Source: Candidatus Hydrothermarchaeum profundi (lineage in GTDB: Archaea; Hydrothermarchaeota; Hydrothermarchaeia; Hydrothermarchaeales; Hydrothermarchaeaceae). From it: DNA of 64,000 bases. The notes beneath the pieces are model-generated. The model was given only the letters and a program-made list of their open reading frames with translations. It made no database searches and was not told the DNA's origin. The position numbers and the translations under genes were made by a program. Below, piece after piece: positions 35,201 to 43,600 of this stretch (positions within the stretch are counted from its first letter, which is position 1; the number at the start of each line of letters is the position of its first letter). The stretch lies in the NCBI GenBank assembly GCA_002011125.2, contig MTMF02000009.1, positions 898,989 through 962,988 of the forward strand, read 5' to 3'.

Positions 35201-35966
35201 ATCCGCATATGGGTTAGAATCTCAGTACTCTCTCAACAAGTTTGTCAAAGTAGATATAACCAAGACTAACGACGGCTCTGGAGCTAATGTCTCATGGGCC
35301 CTTCTAAAGATATATTACAGCGAGGAAGATTTGGATAGAACAGGGGATGGTGAAGGAGGGCAATCTGGGGATATCAGTGAAGATTCTCTCCGGCTATACT
35401 GGTATTCTGAAAGCGAAGAAAAATGGATACCGCTAAGTCAGGAGGTAGGGCTAGTTGAGAAAGGAGCTCCCGATGTTTACAGCAGTGGTATTAATAAAGC
35501 TGAAAACTATATCTGGGCAAACTTGTCTCATTTTTCTGTTTACGGGGTAGCAGGGGATCCGATAACAGAGGGGTACAATAGCGGTAGTGGATATTCACGT
35601 CCACCAGTAGTGTTTCTCGCAAATTCTATTGACGGAAATATCTCCAAGAGCTTCATTTCATTTTTAGAAAAAAATGGAGTAAAAATAATACACGTAGATG
35701 CATCCAATTTCTCGGAATTCAAAAAAAGGAGGTATATCCTTATATTAGGAGGGCCAGATGCATACGAAGGAGTGGGAGACATTGTTAGCGGAATTCTAAC
35801 AGAAAATGAGAAGGAAGCCATTAGAAAAGGAGAAAAAAAGCTGTATATAAGTGATAACGTTTGGGAAGACTTCCAAACAGTAATACTTCTCGCGGGCAGA
35901 GATCGGTGGGCAACAAGAGAAGTTTGTGAAGAAAATAAATATGAGGTCCTAAGAAAAATAAGGTAG
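29232..35966 (+). CDS. Giant secreted scaffold: beta-propeller, cadherin/PKD-like, discoidin, CARDB and CWB2-like domains
   Basis: About 2244 aa. The track start is a GTG at 29214; the ATG at 29232 begins directly before the signal peptide ('YLIAIICLIYLYPSVYA') and is preferred. Order: about seven or eight FG-GAP/VCBS-type propeller blades ('GDLNGDGYLEVVVGS', 'GDVDGDGSVDVVVGS'), then He_PIG/cadherin-like repeats ('ISFTPDNWDVGNYTVNVSV'). Next comes an F5/8-type discoidin domain near residue 965 ('NIALGKTATASS', 'WLKIDLGEKRDLSSV'), then PKD ('SGSYDPEGDELQYIWNLGD') and two CARDB domains. Last is an archaeal surface-protein domain and a CWB2-like end ('YILILGGPDAYEGVGDIV'). It has no CxxCH. It is probably a glycan-binding S-layer scaffold for the cytochromes. 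It overlaps the cytochrome stop by 16 bases. Confidence 0.82.
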   Translation, partial: SCNRLKAIKYLIAIICLIYLYPSVYALGNQTGWPYYVGNSLSSPIIVNLDGNLSTGLEIVLSRGPGIHQGRGRVYAFYYTNETLFPSGYLEVSTDGESIGPPAVGDLMGDGKLSVVVGSSLGKIYAWYYNGSGVLNQSGLFTVTGNNIQSSPVLVDLDSNISNGLEILVGLENGSLQAWYSNGSLMWSKSVGGAIYSISVADLDGDSAIEIVAGSGDSKVYALHWDGAPVSGWPVDTGGPVVASPATCDLDRDGYPEIITGSEDFKVYAWRHDGTALAGWPVTTYNYVESSPSCGDLNGDGYLEVVVGSRDHSVYVWNYNGTLLDGWPKSTEGNVDSSPALGDVDGDGSVDVVVGSSDGKVYAWSFNGSNIEGWPIQVDSQVGSSPAIGDTDLDNKTEVIVTTQGAWIYVWETGVYNKSKVLWPMFRQNPAQTASVHPIVKIISPQVIGWFGAYEDSLFSLNLSSITFPYHSAVTFNGSAFYPNGEILAYHWSSDINGSIGNSSDFIIETLKRGYHRITLTISTDDGSSGSATGDLFIYNGQVNFSDNTSLFEINSSTGYISFIPDNWQVGDYGINITVSDSEGVLGSKTFYLTIFNTNDPPLINTTSPQTIVNEDTIWSYDFNATDDDVDAGYGDTLTWYVNNTKISIDPSTGFATWIPGNSEVGYTTINITVEDSEGESDTLIFDVYVNNTNDPPVLEHIGPQTAITNHTFYLKINASDIDKGDNDTLIFSDDTPLFDINSTTGEINFTPTLSQAGNTYFVNISVRDSSGAVDYEIVQFFIDYEIKELDVSCSLNKENYYVNENVTLECTVTNYYGQNATADIVQAIITTPCGEVWKNLTRVGDNIYKAIIDDSFIQGNYTLTIYANKSNYTSGEATLSFEALPPATWHYYKNVTVNSGTSERENAPIKLELNFTYEISSVGGSGTFDNNSIRIYEVDSQGNEVAEVEYLFEKSTGEPGATNIALGKTATASSSYGGGYEPWRAVDGNKNTMWGTDCGSCGCENWLKIDLGEKRDLSSVKIIGWEGYSHPKDYTIQVSEDDITYTTVITVVGSSTYSSTHQFPPGVSGRWVKISITDNGGAYGWCSETYVEELEVYPLINAYNASTNAIGNLTWILKNITPPNSDRFYQIRFDTIENGEKKAPGYQVNYSGLQPAEGLNIYEYSTYFNQPPIALIEANNSTLRNRPLTLNGSGSYDPEGDELQYIWNLGDCSRGLGEYIVHTFTANTSSDLGVKNVTLSVYDKEGGAGIGSFLVEVSNEPPTLYLGNMTFIEDNFSVFYVNASDIDQLSFSATIIPNLTKFNINATGAISFTPDNWDVGNYTVNVSVSDGLVTVSDTASLEIVNVNDPPALEEIGKLNATQDEPFYYDVNASDDDIIHGDVLSFYDNTTLFDINESTGVISFTPNNSDVGIYSINISVTDGEEWDFEEILFRVANINDPPNITQHYPQYNPTINETQNFTFNVTAIDPDGDPLFYTWYLDGSKVADASGSSWTYQSDYNSSGVHEVKAIVDDISLAAHVSWNITVLNVNRPPIITILSPTNHSYYIESQKIEIVSSAQDPDGDQLNYSIMLDGVEISNDSNYSYTWSYESAGNHTINITVTDSNGASASESIVVFVTEPDISLNSSEVYFSDSLVDGRRVLITATVSNLGNASTSQLYLFFYDGNITSGGYIGKQVFTLQPYSVTNVSVYWTPSYGNHTITLYADPNQVAPNYETSSENNLATKEVYVKAKPDLAIYPENIIIKDSNLVEGDNISIEATIINENETDVSSFIAELRVDNIVKATKELSVSGNSNTTTSFSWIVLEGEQEISIVIDPEDVIDEGNESNNQASVKITGTRGSIDLTPPVIRVFNPSNGSSINIFNNTVKGEVSDRSGIDNITLKLNGDMVDSWNTPGTFLEKVSYSLGKNIIEIIATDALGHSSTKEVEVEVLAPYASFLKNASEKEFLEVDVRNLTSTLIEFMPETDSLLNITIEAGREPSDLSARPMTSAYGLESQYSLNKFVKVDITKTNDGSGANVSWALLKIYYSEEDLDRTGDGEGGQSGDISEDSLRLYWYSESEEKWIPLSQEVGLVEKGAPDVYSSGINKAENYIWANLSHFSVYGVAGDPITEGYNSGSGYSRPPVVFLANSIDGNISKSFISFLEKNGVKIIHVDASNFSEFKKRRYILILGGPDAYEGVGDIVSGILTENEKEAIRKGEKKLYISDNVWEDFQTVILLAGRDRWATREVCEENKYEVLRKIR

Positions 35967-35975
35967 GTGTTGTGA

Positions 35976-37484
35976 GTGAAGAGTAATATTTTTCTCCCTA
36001 TTCTTATCCTCACTCTTACTTTTTCCGGAGTTAGTGCAGCAAGTTGGGTGCATTTAGATTATGACTGGGAGGGTGATGGTAATGATACAAGCACTATTGG
36101 AGTTGACCCTCCTCAGAAATGGGAAGGCTGTTTCGCATGTCATGAAAACGGAATATGGCCTGGTAAAACACGGATATGCGAAGACTGCCATTTAGAAGGC
36201 GGATTAGGGCCCTTTAATAGTACTGGGACAGGGGAACACTTCCAGTATAGGCTCAGAGAGGATTATAATGCTAGAAAAGTTTACCAGCATTATTTTGGTG
36301 CACCGGTAGGTGTTCCATCTCAAAGGATAAGCGGTGCAGCCGTAACTTCTTCAACATGTTTTGGATACAACAATAATACCGGCGAGGGTAGATGTCATGG
36401 CATATCAAGTGCGCATCCTATTGATGGATATTATTCTTTTGACACCAGTAAAACCCTTAATCAAAGTGACCCCTATACCTTTACTGTAAAAGAGCATCTC
36501 CCAGATACTAATAACTGCTTATACTGTCACAGGCAGGAAAATGAAACCATAAGAATAGCGTGGGGGAATGCGAGTTTTCTAGGAGATCATTATAATTCCA
36601 CGGATAACACAGACTGTTATAGTTGTCATGTTGAGAGGGGGGTTAAGCCTATTTCATTTCACAGAGTTATAGTTAAACTGGCAGAAGGTCAGTCCGAAGA
36701 GACCTCACTACCTATCATAGGAGGAGGGGGATCACCAGCTACCGTTGAATCTGATCCCTTTAAAAGCGGAGTTAGCATCCTAACTACGGAACTTCTAAGG
36801 CAGATTATTATAGAAAAAAACCTAAGGTATGCAGATACTTTTGATGGGCCAAAAACCCTGGTTGGTCCCCTTATATTACTTGGAATGTATCCAAATCCTG
36901 AGGATCCTGGAGCATTAAGGGCTATGGCAAAAACCTCAGAAAAAATTCGAGAAGATGTATACAACATATCTGCCTATAGAGTCCTACAAAAATTCGATTC
37001 AACTGACTCACTAATTTTAGCGAGAGGAGACCTAGAAGTTGACTCTATGGCTGCTATCGCATACGCTAAGTCTGCGGGAATCCCGATATTACTAACTCGT
37101 CCAACCGATTTGCCTCGAAGTACCCTTAGTGCGATATCAAAGTTAAATCCAAAAAAGATCATAATAGTAGGGGGCCCAGTTGCTGTTTCTAAGGAAGTTG
37201 AAACAGCACTAGCGTCTATCGCTAAAGTAGAAAGAATCCAAGGGAAGAACCGTGTTGAAACGTCAATCGAGATTGCAAAGAGATCTTCTTCCAGTATTAT
37301 AGTTATTACTAGCGCTGCTTTCCCGAGCACAGACGCAGCCTTTATATCCTATATCTATGGAGCTCCGATTATATACGTCGATCCCACTGGCCCTTCTAAC
37401 GCTGTGAAAGAATACTTTTCCTCGCTTAGAGGGGTGAAAGTAGTATTAGTGGGCGTGGATACCGAATTACTTAAAGAACTATAG
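35976..37484 (+). CDS. Tetraheme-type cytochrome fused to CWB2 cell-wall-binding repeats
   Basis: 502 aa, GTG start 9 bases after the scaffold stop with 'AGGTAGGTG' upstream. A signal peptide (ending 'GVSAASW') is followed by a heme region to about residue 225 with four CxxCH ('CFACH', 'CEDCH', 'CLYCH', 'CYSCH') and one CX11CH ('CFGYNNNTGEGRCH'). Residues ~255-502 form CWB2 (PF04122-like) units: 'ILARGDLEVDSMAAIAYAK', 'KKIIIVGGPVAVS' and 'RIQGKNRVETSIEIAK'. CWB2 repeats anchor proteins to cell-wall polymers in Firmicutes and occur in archaeal surface proteins. The heme part is homologous to the repeat module of the 2035-aa cytochrome. It is likely a cytochrome fixed to the S-layer. Confidence 0.85.
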   Translation: MKSNIFLPILILTLTFSGVSAASWVHLDYDWEGDGNDTSTIGVDPPQKWEGCFACHENGIWPGKTRICEDCHLEGGLGPFNSTGTGEHFQYRLREDYNARKVYQHYFGAPVGVPSQRISGAAVTSSTCFGYNNNTGEGRCHGISSAHPIDGYYSFDTSKTLNQSDPYTFTVKEHLPDTNNCLYCHRQENETIRIAWGNASFLGDHYNSTDNTDCYSCHVERGVKPISFHRVIVKLAEGQSEETSLPIIGGGGSPATVESDPFKSGVSILTTELLRQIIIEKNLRYADTFDGPKTLVGPLILLGMYPNPEDPGALRAMAKTSEKIREDVYNISAYRVLQKFDSTDSLILARGDLEVDSMAAIAYAKSAGIPILLTRPTDLPRSTLSAISKLNPKKIIIVGGPVAVSKEVETALASIAKVERIQGKNRVETSIEIAKRSSSSIIVITSAAFPSTDAAFISYIYGAPIIYVDPTGPSNAVKEYFSSLRGVKVVLVGVDTELLKEL

Positions 37485-37596
37485 AGTAACATGCATATTC
37501 TGCCACACAAGATCTAATATAAGCACTACGGTTTCTAAAAATTTAGCAACATACAAAACAAGCTTATTGTTCGTTTTTACAAATTCTTAAAAGAAA

Positions 37597-37617
37597 CTCT
37601 TATATTTAGAATAAGAG
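37597..37617 (+). promoter_or_regulatory. Promoter with inverted repeat over the TATA box of the second cytochrome transcript
   Basis: CTCTTAT (37597-37603) and ATAAGAG (37611-37617) form a perfect 7-base inverted repeat with a 7-base spacer, overlapping the TATA-like 'CTTATATTTA'. A GGAGG follows at 37627-37631 just before the ATG at 37636. The 151-base gap after the CWB2 cytochrome gene and this promoter suggest a second transcription unit. The inverted repeat is a plausible operator; the regulator is unknown. Confidence 0.45.
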
Positions 37618-37635
37618 ACTATACTTGGAGGAAGG

Positions 37636-40600
37636 ATGTCTATAATCAAAATAGCCGCAATATTAGTTATCCTTGCTTTGCTGTTATCGGCTGGAGATGC
37701 GTATGCAGCTCAGATTAATGAATCTACCGGTCCAGGAGGCTATGGCTGGCAGCAGGTATATGATGTCCCTCCAGGTGCCAAAACAACTGCGGTAACTGCT
37801 ACCAGAATAACAGGTTCTGCAGATAGGAAGTACTACGACTATGGATACAAAAAGATTCAGATCTCAGGGAGATATGAAAACTATTGGTCAACCGACTCTG
37901 GATGGTGGTATGTAAGTGGAACATCTCCAAACATCTATATAACAATATATGATAATGCTAGCAATGTTGTTGTTGGTCCTGATCTAGGCGTTTCTACTAC
38001 AAGAGGCTTGGGCACATACAATTATACGTGGGGATCAAGCTCTAACGAAACGCCTGGAGAGTGGACAGTACTAGTTAGAAACCAATCATCGCCAACGGGG
38101 TCTATAGTAGCTCAGTTCAAAATATTTGTGCGTGGGCAGTTGAATGTTACTGCGATATCAGTAAACTCCACATCTCCCAGAGTTGGAGATACATTGCTAA
38201 TCAATGCAACCCTTAAAGATCATACAAACGCTCTTGTAGGGAGCACCTCTCTTGGTTCTGGGCAGGTTACAGCGTATATTGTTGGGCCAGGAGAAAATTC
38301 TGAGGTTGCCCTTTCGGATGCAGATGATGATGGTTACTGGACCGGAGAGTTCACCCCAAATACCTATGGAGATTATATCATTGTCGTCAAAGCAACAGAT
38401 GGCCATAATAAGTGGATTGATGGCAGAGGAAGCCAGAAAATAGCAGTCACAGGTAGTTTTCCATCTTCATTTTTCGGGTCACTCTTTAGGGGAATAATAG
38501 GATTATTTATCGTTTTTTGGCTGTTGAGGAGTTCTACAAAAAAAAAGTTTAGTATCTTTTTTATTATAGCGTTGCTGATTCTCGTCGGAGGGGTAAGTGC
38601 TATAGATACCGGGAGATATAACATATCTAAGCCTAATTTAGAGATAGAAGGCTCTACTACTGCAAATCAACTTGACTCAACAGCGCGGGGATGCATCACT
38701 AGTGTAGATAATTCTTCATGCCATCTTAGGGACAATAATTTTGGTACAGGAGACTATCAACAAAGAGGGACAACAGATTTGAGTGGGGTAACTCATCCAG
38801 GTGCTAATAGAGATGTAGCAGGTTTTTTTCCAGACTGGGTGCATATGCATCATGGCGGTAGCAATTGGCCGCAGTGGTATTGGGATATAACAGGGACGAC
38901 CGGTAACGATGCTAGTGGACTGGCCAATATAACGTCTCCAAGGGTAAGTAGTTTGGCGAAAGGTAATGGCGATGCGCAGATAGGATCTGGCTTTGACGCG
39001 GCATTTAATAGAACGCATTATGATGCAGATAGAGACGCATATGAATCCTTGCCTTTTCTAGGTCAGCCCTACGATATTGGAGGAAATAATCCTCAAATGC
39101 CAAAAAGCTGTACGTATGGCGCACAACCAGCGTTGGGAGGTGTTGCAGAGCCTTTCCCCGATCAAGAATCTCTAGGATGTCACGGTACTAGAGAGTTAGG
39201 AGATACTCTAGCTAGAGATTACCCGAGAAGCGATAATGTGAACTGTACTGATTGTCATGGCTCTATAACCGTTCAAAGCACCAATACGAAGCATGGTAGT
39301 GTTGCAGGTGCAAATTGCACATCATGCCATAATGCATACTATAATAGTAGTGTTTCCAAATACCAGTTAGATGGTTCTACTAATATAACAGTATATTATT
39401 GTGCAAACTCGACTTGCCATCAATCTTCTGTAATTACTCCATTAAACACTTCATATCTACATGCTGGAAGAGACTGCCGCTATTGTCATGGTCATGGCCA
39501 TAATATAACAAGCACACCAAAAAGCACTCCCTCTCTGTGGTGGAATACTACCTGCGGGAGTCAAGACGATACGTGCCATGGTAGCGGGGCGCCTTCTCCG
39601 AGAAATGTAGGTGTAGTGCAACATAATGTGACAAACCCCTTCTCGTCACCGCCCAATTGTACCGATTGCCATTCTTATACTTCGTCTGCTCATAACGTAT
39701 CCTCTATACCAGCATGTAGCAAATGTCACAACACTACTTCTACTTGGGGAAAAGCAAGAGCAAATCAGAGTGTACCCAACTGGATAAGCTCACAGACAAA
39801 TAACATGACTCATGGCGACCTTGGTAGAGGAAATAGAAGCAATCTCTCCTGCAACTTCTGTCATAATGATACTAGCTATCATTTTCCTGGATATAGAAAT
39901 ACCAACTATGAGACACAGGGATGTAATAATACTTTATGTCATGGTAATGCAAGTAGTTCTCTCATGGCAAGCAATCTGACTCAGATAAACCGTAGTCATT
40001 CTAATCTAAATTGCAAAGCATGTCACAACAACCAGACTATTTATAGCGAGTCTAGTAATAAGACTTTGGGACCTATAACTATAGATACGAATATACATGC
40101 AAGTAATTCATCTTGGCTAATACCCTTCAATGTTACTACTAGAGGATATGTTACGAACACAACATGCCTGAACTGCCATAACAACAGAACCTATATAGAT
40201 CAAAGTCTAAATTGCACTGGGTGTCATGGGATAAATGGCAAGTTAAATGTCCATACAGATCTTAATGTTGAAGCAACTGTTGGAGACGGCATCCACAATA
40301 CTGGAGACTGTGGCGCATGCCACGCTGATCCATCAAGAGATATTTTCGTTAATTTTTCTGCGGTGAATGAGAGTGTTCATCGTAACTTGAATGTGAATGC
40401 CTCGAATTCTACGCCTTTGTCTTGGGGTAATGTTACTAAGGCGTGTTGGGCTTGTCATGGTAATGGCTCGCAGCCTAGTGGGCATCCGAGTAATTATAAG
40501 ACGCCTTGGAACTGTACTTATTGTCATACCCGTAATGCCTCTGGTCTGGGTAATTTTTCTGCTCCCTTGGTGTATGAGCATTTTGATAATGAGAGTACGC

Positions 40601-43600
40601 TGGTGAATATTGATATTAATGTCTCGGTTGGCTGTGTGGATTGTCATAATAATAGTGTTGTGGATGCTAATGACACCTTGTATAGGTCTATTGTTCAGAC
40701 TGGGAGGTCTAATGTCTCGCATTATGGTTCTAGTAGTGGTCTTTTGCCTGGTGGTCAGCCTTCTCGTAATTGTACGGCTTGTCATAGGAATCAGACTACC
40801 GCGAAGACTTGGGGGATCCGGGATAGGTATCCTTTCACTAATAATATCTTTGGTAATCGTACTATTAGGCATTCTGGGAATGAGACTAACTCTGATGATT
40901 CCACGTATTGTGTGAAGTGTCATAATACTTCTACGTCTTCTTCTGGCTTTTTTGACGGTAGCCCGGATGTGAGCTTGCTTGTTAATCTGCATTCTGAGCA
41001 GCTTTTTGGGGCTACGCCTCCGGGTAAGGTTGCTAGCGTGCACTTTTATTTTGACTGGGAGGGTGATGATTCTGCTGAGTATCCTCCTGGTAATGGTAGC
41101 GTGGAGAATAAGGCTTATGAGAGTTGTCCGGCTTGTCATAATAATACTGGTCTTACTGGTGAGGGTGCGGATGCTGCTAATGCGAAGGTTTGTGAGGATT
41201 GTCACGTGATTAATGAGTCTCTCGGTAAGCCTAATGGCCCTTATCCTGGCCCTGTTGGGCCTTCGGGTCCCTTGGTGAATAAGTTTGTGTTGAGGTCTGA
41301 TTATGATAATGCCTCTGTTCCTGTGGTGAAGGAGCATATTAACGCTACAGACTACTACACTGGAACCGAGATAAATGTCACTACTAATCTTTCTGAGATA
41401 TTTGGCAGTACCTTGAAGCGTTCTACTTCTTGTGTCGGCTATAATGCTACCTCTGGCGAGGGAAGCTGTCATGGCGTCTCATGGGAGTTTAGGGGTAGTG
41501 CTGGAAGCTTTTTCGCTTTTAATAGGAATAGGAGCGTGAATGAGTCTAATGCTACTTATCATTATCAGCTTATCGTTGACTATTTGCCTGACACCCGGAA
41601 CTGTACCTTCTGCCATCTTAGCACGGATGAGAACCTTAGAAAAGCCTGGGGAAACGCCACATATATACCAAATAGTACTGTTAGGGCTCACAATGAAACA
41701 AGTAATTCTCAGTGCTATGATTGTCATGCAGGTGGAACAGCTCCATATAATTTCCATACTACTTCAGTTAATCCTGGAATAGGTGGGGCAGACTGTGGAT
41801 CAGCAGGGTGCCATGCGGATTCTTCGAAAAATATCTGGGTTAATTTTTCTGCGGTGAATGAGAGTGTTCATCGTAACTTGAATGTGAATGCCTCGAATTC
41901 TACGCCTTTGTCTTGGGGTAATGTTACTAAGGCGTGTTGGGCTTGTCATGGTAATGGCTCGCAGCCTAGTGGGCATCCGAGTAATTATAAGACGCCTTGG
42001 AACTGTACTTATTGTCATACCCGTAATGCCTCTGGTCTGGGTAATTTTTCTGCTCCCTTGGTGTATGAGCATTTTGATAATGAGAGTACGCTGGTGAATA
42101 TTGATATTAATGTCTCGGTTGGCTGTGTGGATTGTCATAATAATAGTGTTGTGGATGCTAATGACACCTTGTATAGGTCTATTGTTCAGACTGGGAGGTC
42201 TAATGTCTCGCATTATGGTTCTAGTAGTGGTCTTTTGCCTGGTGGTCAGCCTTCTCGTAATTGTACGGCTTGTCATAGGAATCAGACTACCGCGAAGACT
42301 TGGGGGATCCGGGATAGGTATCCTTTCACTAATAATATCTTTGGTAATCGTACTATTAGGCATTCTGGGAATGAGACTAACTCTGATGATTCCACGTATT
42401 GTGTGAAGTGTCATAATACTTCTACGTCTTCTTCTGGCTTTTTTGACGGTAGCCCGGATGTGAGCTTGCTTGTTAATCTGCATTCTGAGCAGCTTTTTGG
42501 GGCTACGCCTCCGGGTAAGGTTGCTAGCGTGCACTTTTATTTTGACTGGGAGGGTGATGATTCTGCTGAGTATCCTCCTGGTAATGGTAGCGTGGAGAAT
42601 AAGGCTTATGAGAGTTGTCCGGCTTGTCATAATAATACTGGTCTTACTGGTGAGGGTGCGGATGCTGCTAATGCGAAGGTTTGTGAGGATTGTCACGTGA
42701 TTAATGAGTCTCTCGGTAAGCCTAATGGCCCTTATCCTGGCCCTGTTGGGCCTTCGGGTCCCTTGGTGAATAAGTTTGTGTTGAGGTCTGATTATGATAA
42801 TGCCTCTGTTCCTGTGGTGAAGGAGCATATTAACGCTACAGACTACTACACTGGAACCGAGATAAATGTCACTACTAATCTTTCTGAGATATTTGGCAGT
42901 ACCTTGAAGCGTTCTACTTCTTGTGTCGGCTATAATGCTACCTCTGGCGAGGGAAGCTGTCATGGCGTCTCATGGGAGTTTAGGGGTAGTGCTGGAAGCT
43001 TTTTCGCTTTTAATAGGAATAGGAGCGTGAATGAGTCTAATGCTACTTATCATTATCAGCTTATCGTTGACTATTTGCCTGACACCCGGAACTGTACCTT
43101 CTGCCATCTTAGCACGGATGAGAACCTTAGAAAAGCCTGGGGAAACGCCACATATATACCAAATAGTACTAAGCAGTCACATTCAACATCTCTAACTAAC
43201 ACAGAGTGTTATGGCTGTCATACCGAGGATAATCAAGCCCCATACAATTTCCATAGCGCTACACTAGCAACCACTAATTGTAGAGGATGTCATTTTAGTT
43301 GGACAACCATGAATAATACGAAGAACGCACCTACTAAATACGTCAATCAGACTCTTTTCAATACGAGCGTGCACGGTAATAGTTCTGTGATAGATTGTCA
43401 AGACTGTCATACAGGAAGCCATGGGACCTTTGAATCTGGTGGTGGTCCAGAAGAGTACACCTGGAAGTGGTGTGAATGTTGTCATACGGTTATGCCTACC
43501 TATGCAAATAAAACTCCAATAATTTCAACTGGGATAGGATTGAGACACAATTTGACGCGAAAGCCCCAATACCTCTATTATAATATATCAGGCACACTTC

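Noticed and set aside
40333-41472. Long antisense ORF (379 aa), with a near-identical one at 41800-42963
   Set aside because: It is a shadow of the repeat: the coding strand is T/G-rich at third positions, so few antisense stops occur. The product is an improbable Arg/Ile/Thr-rich string, while the sense frame has regular CxxCH motifs.
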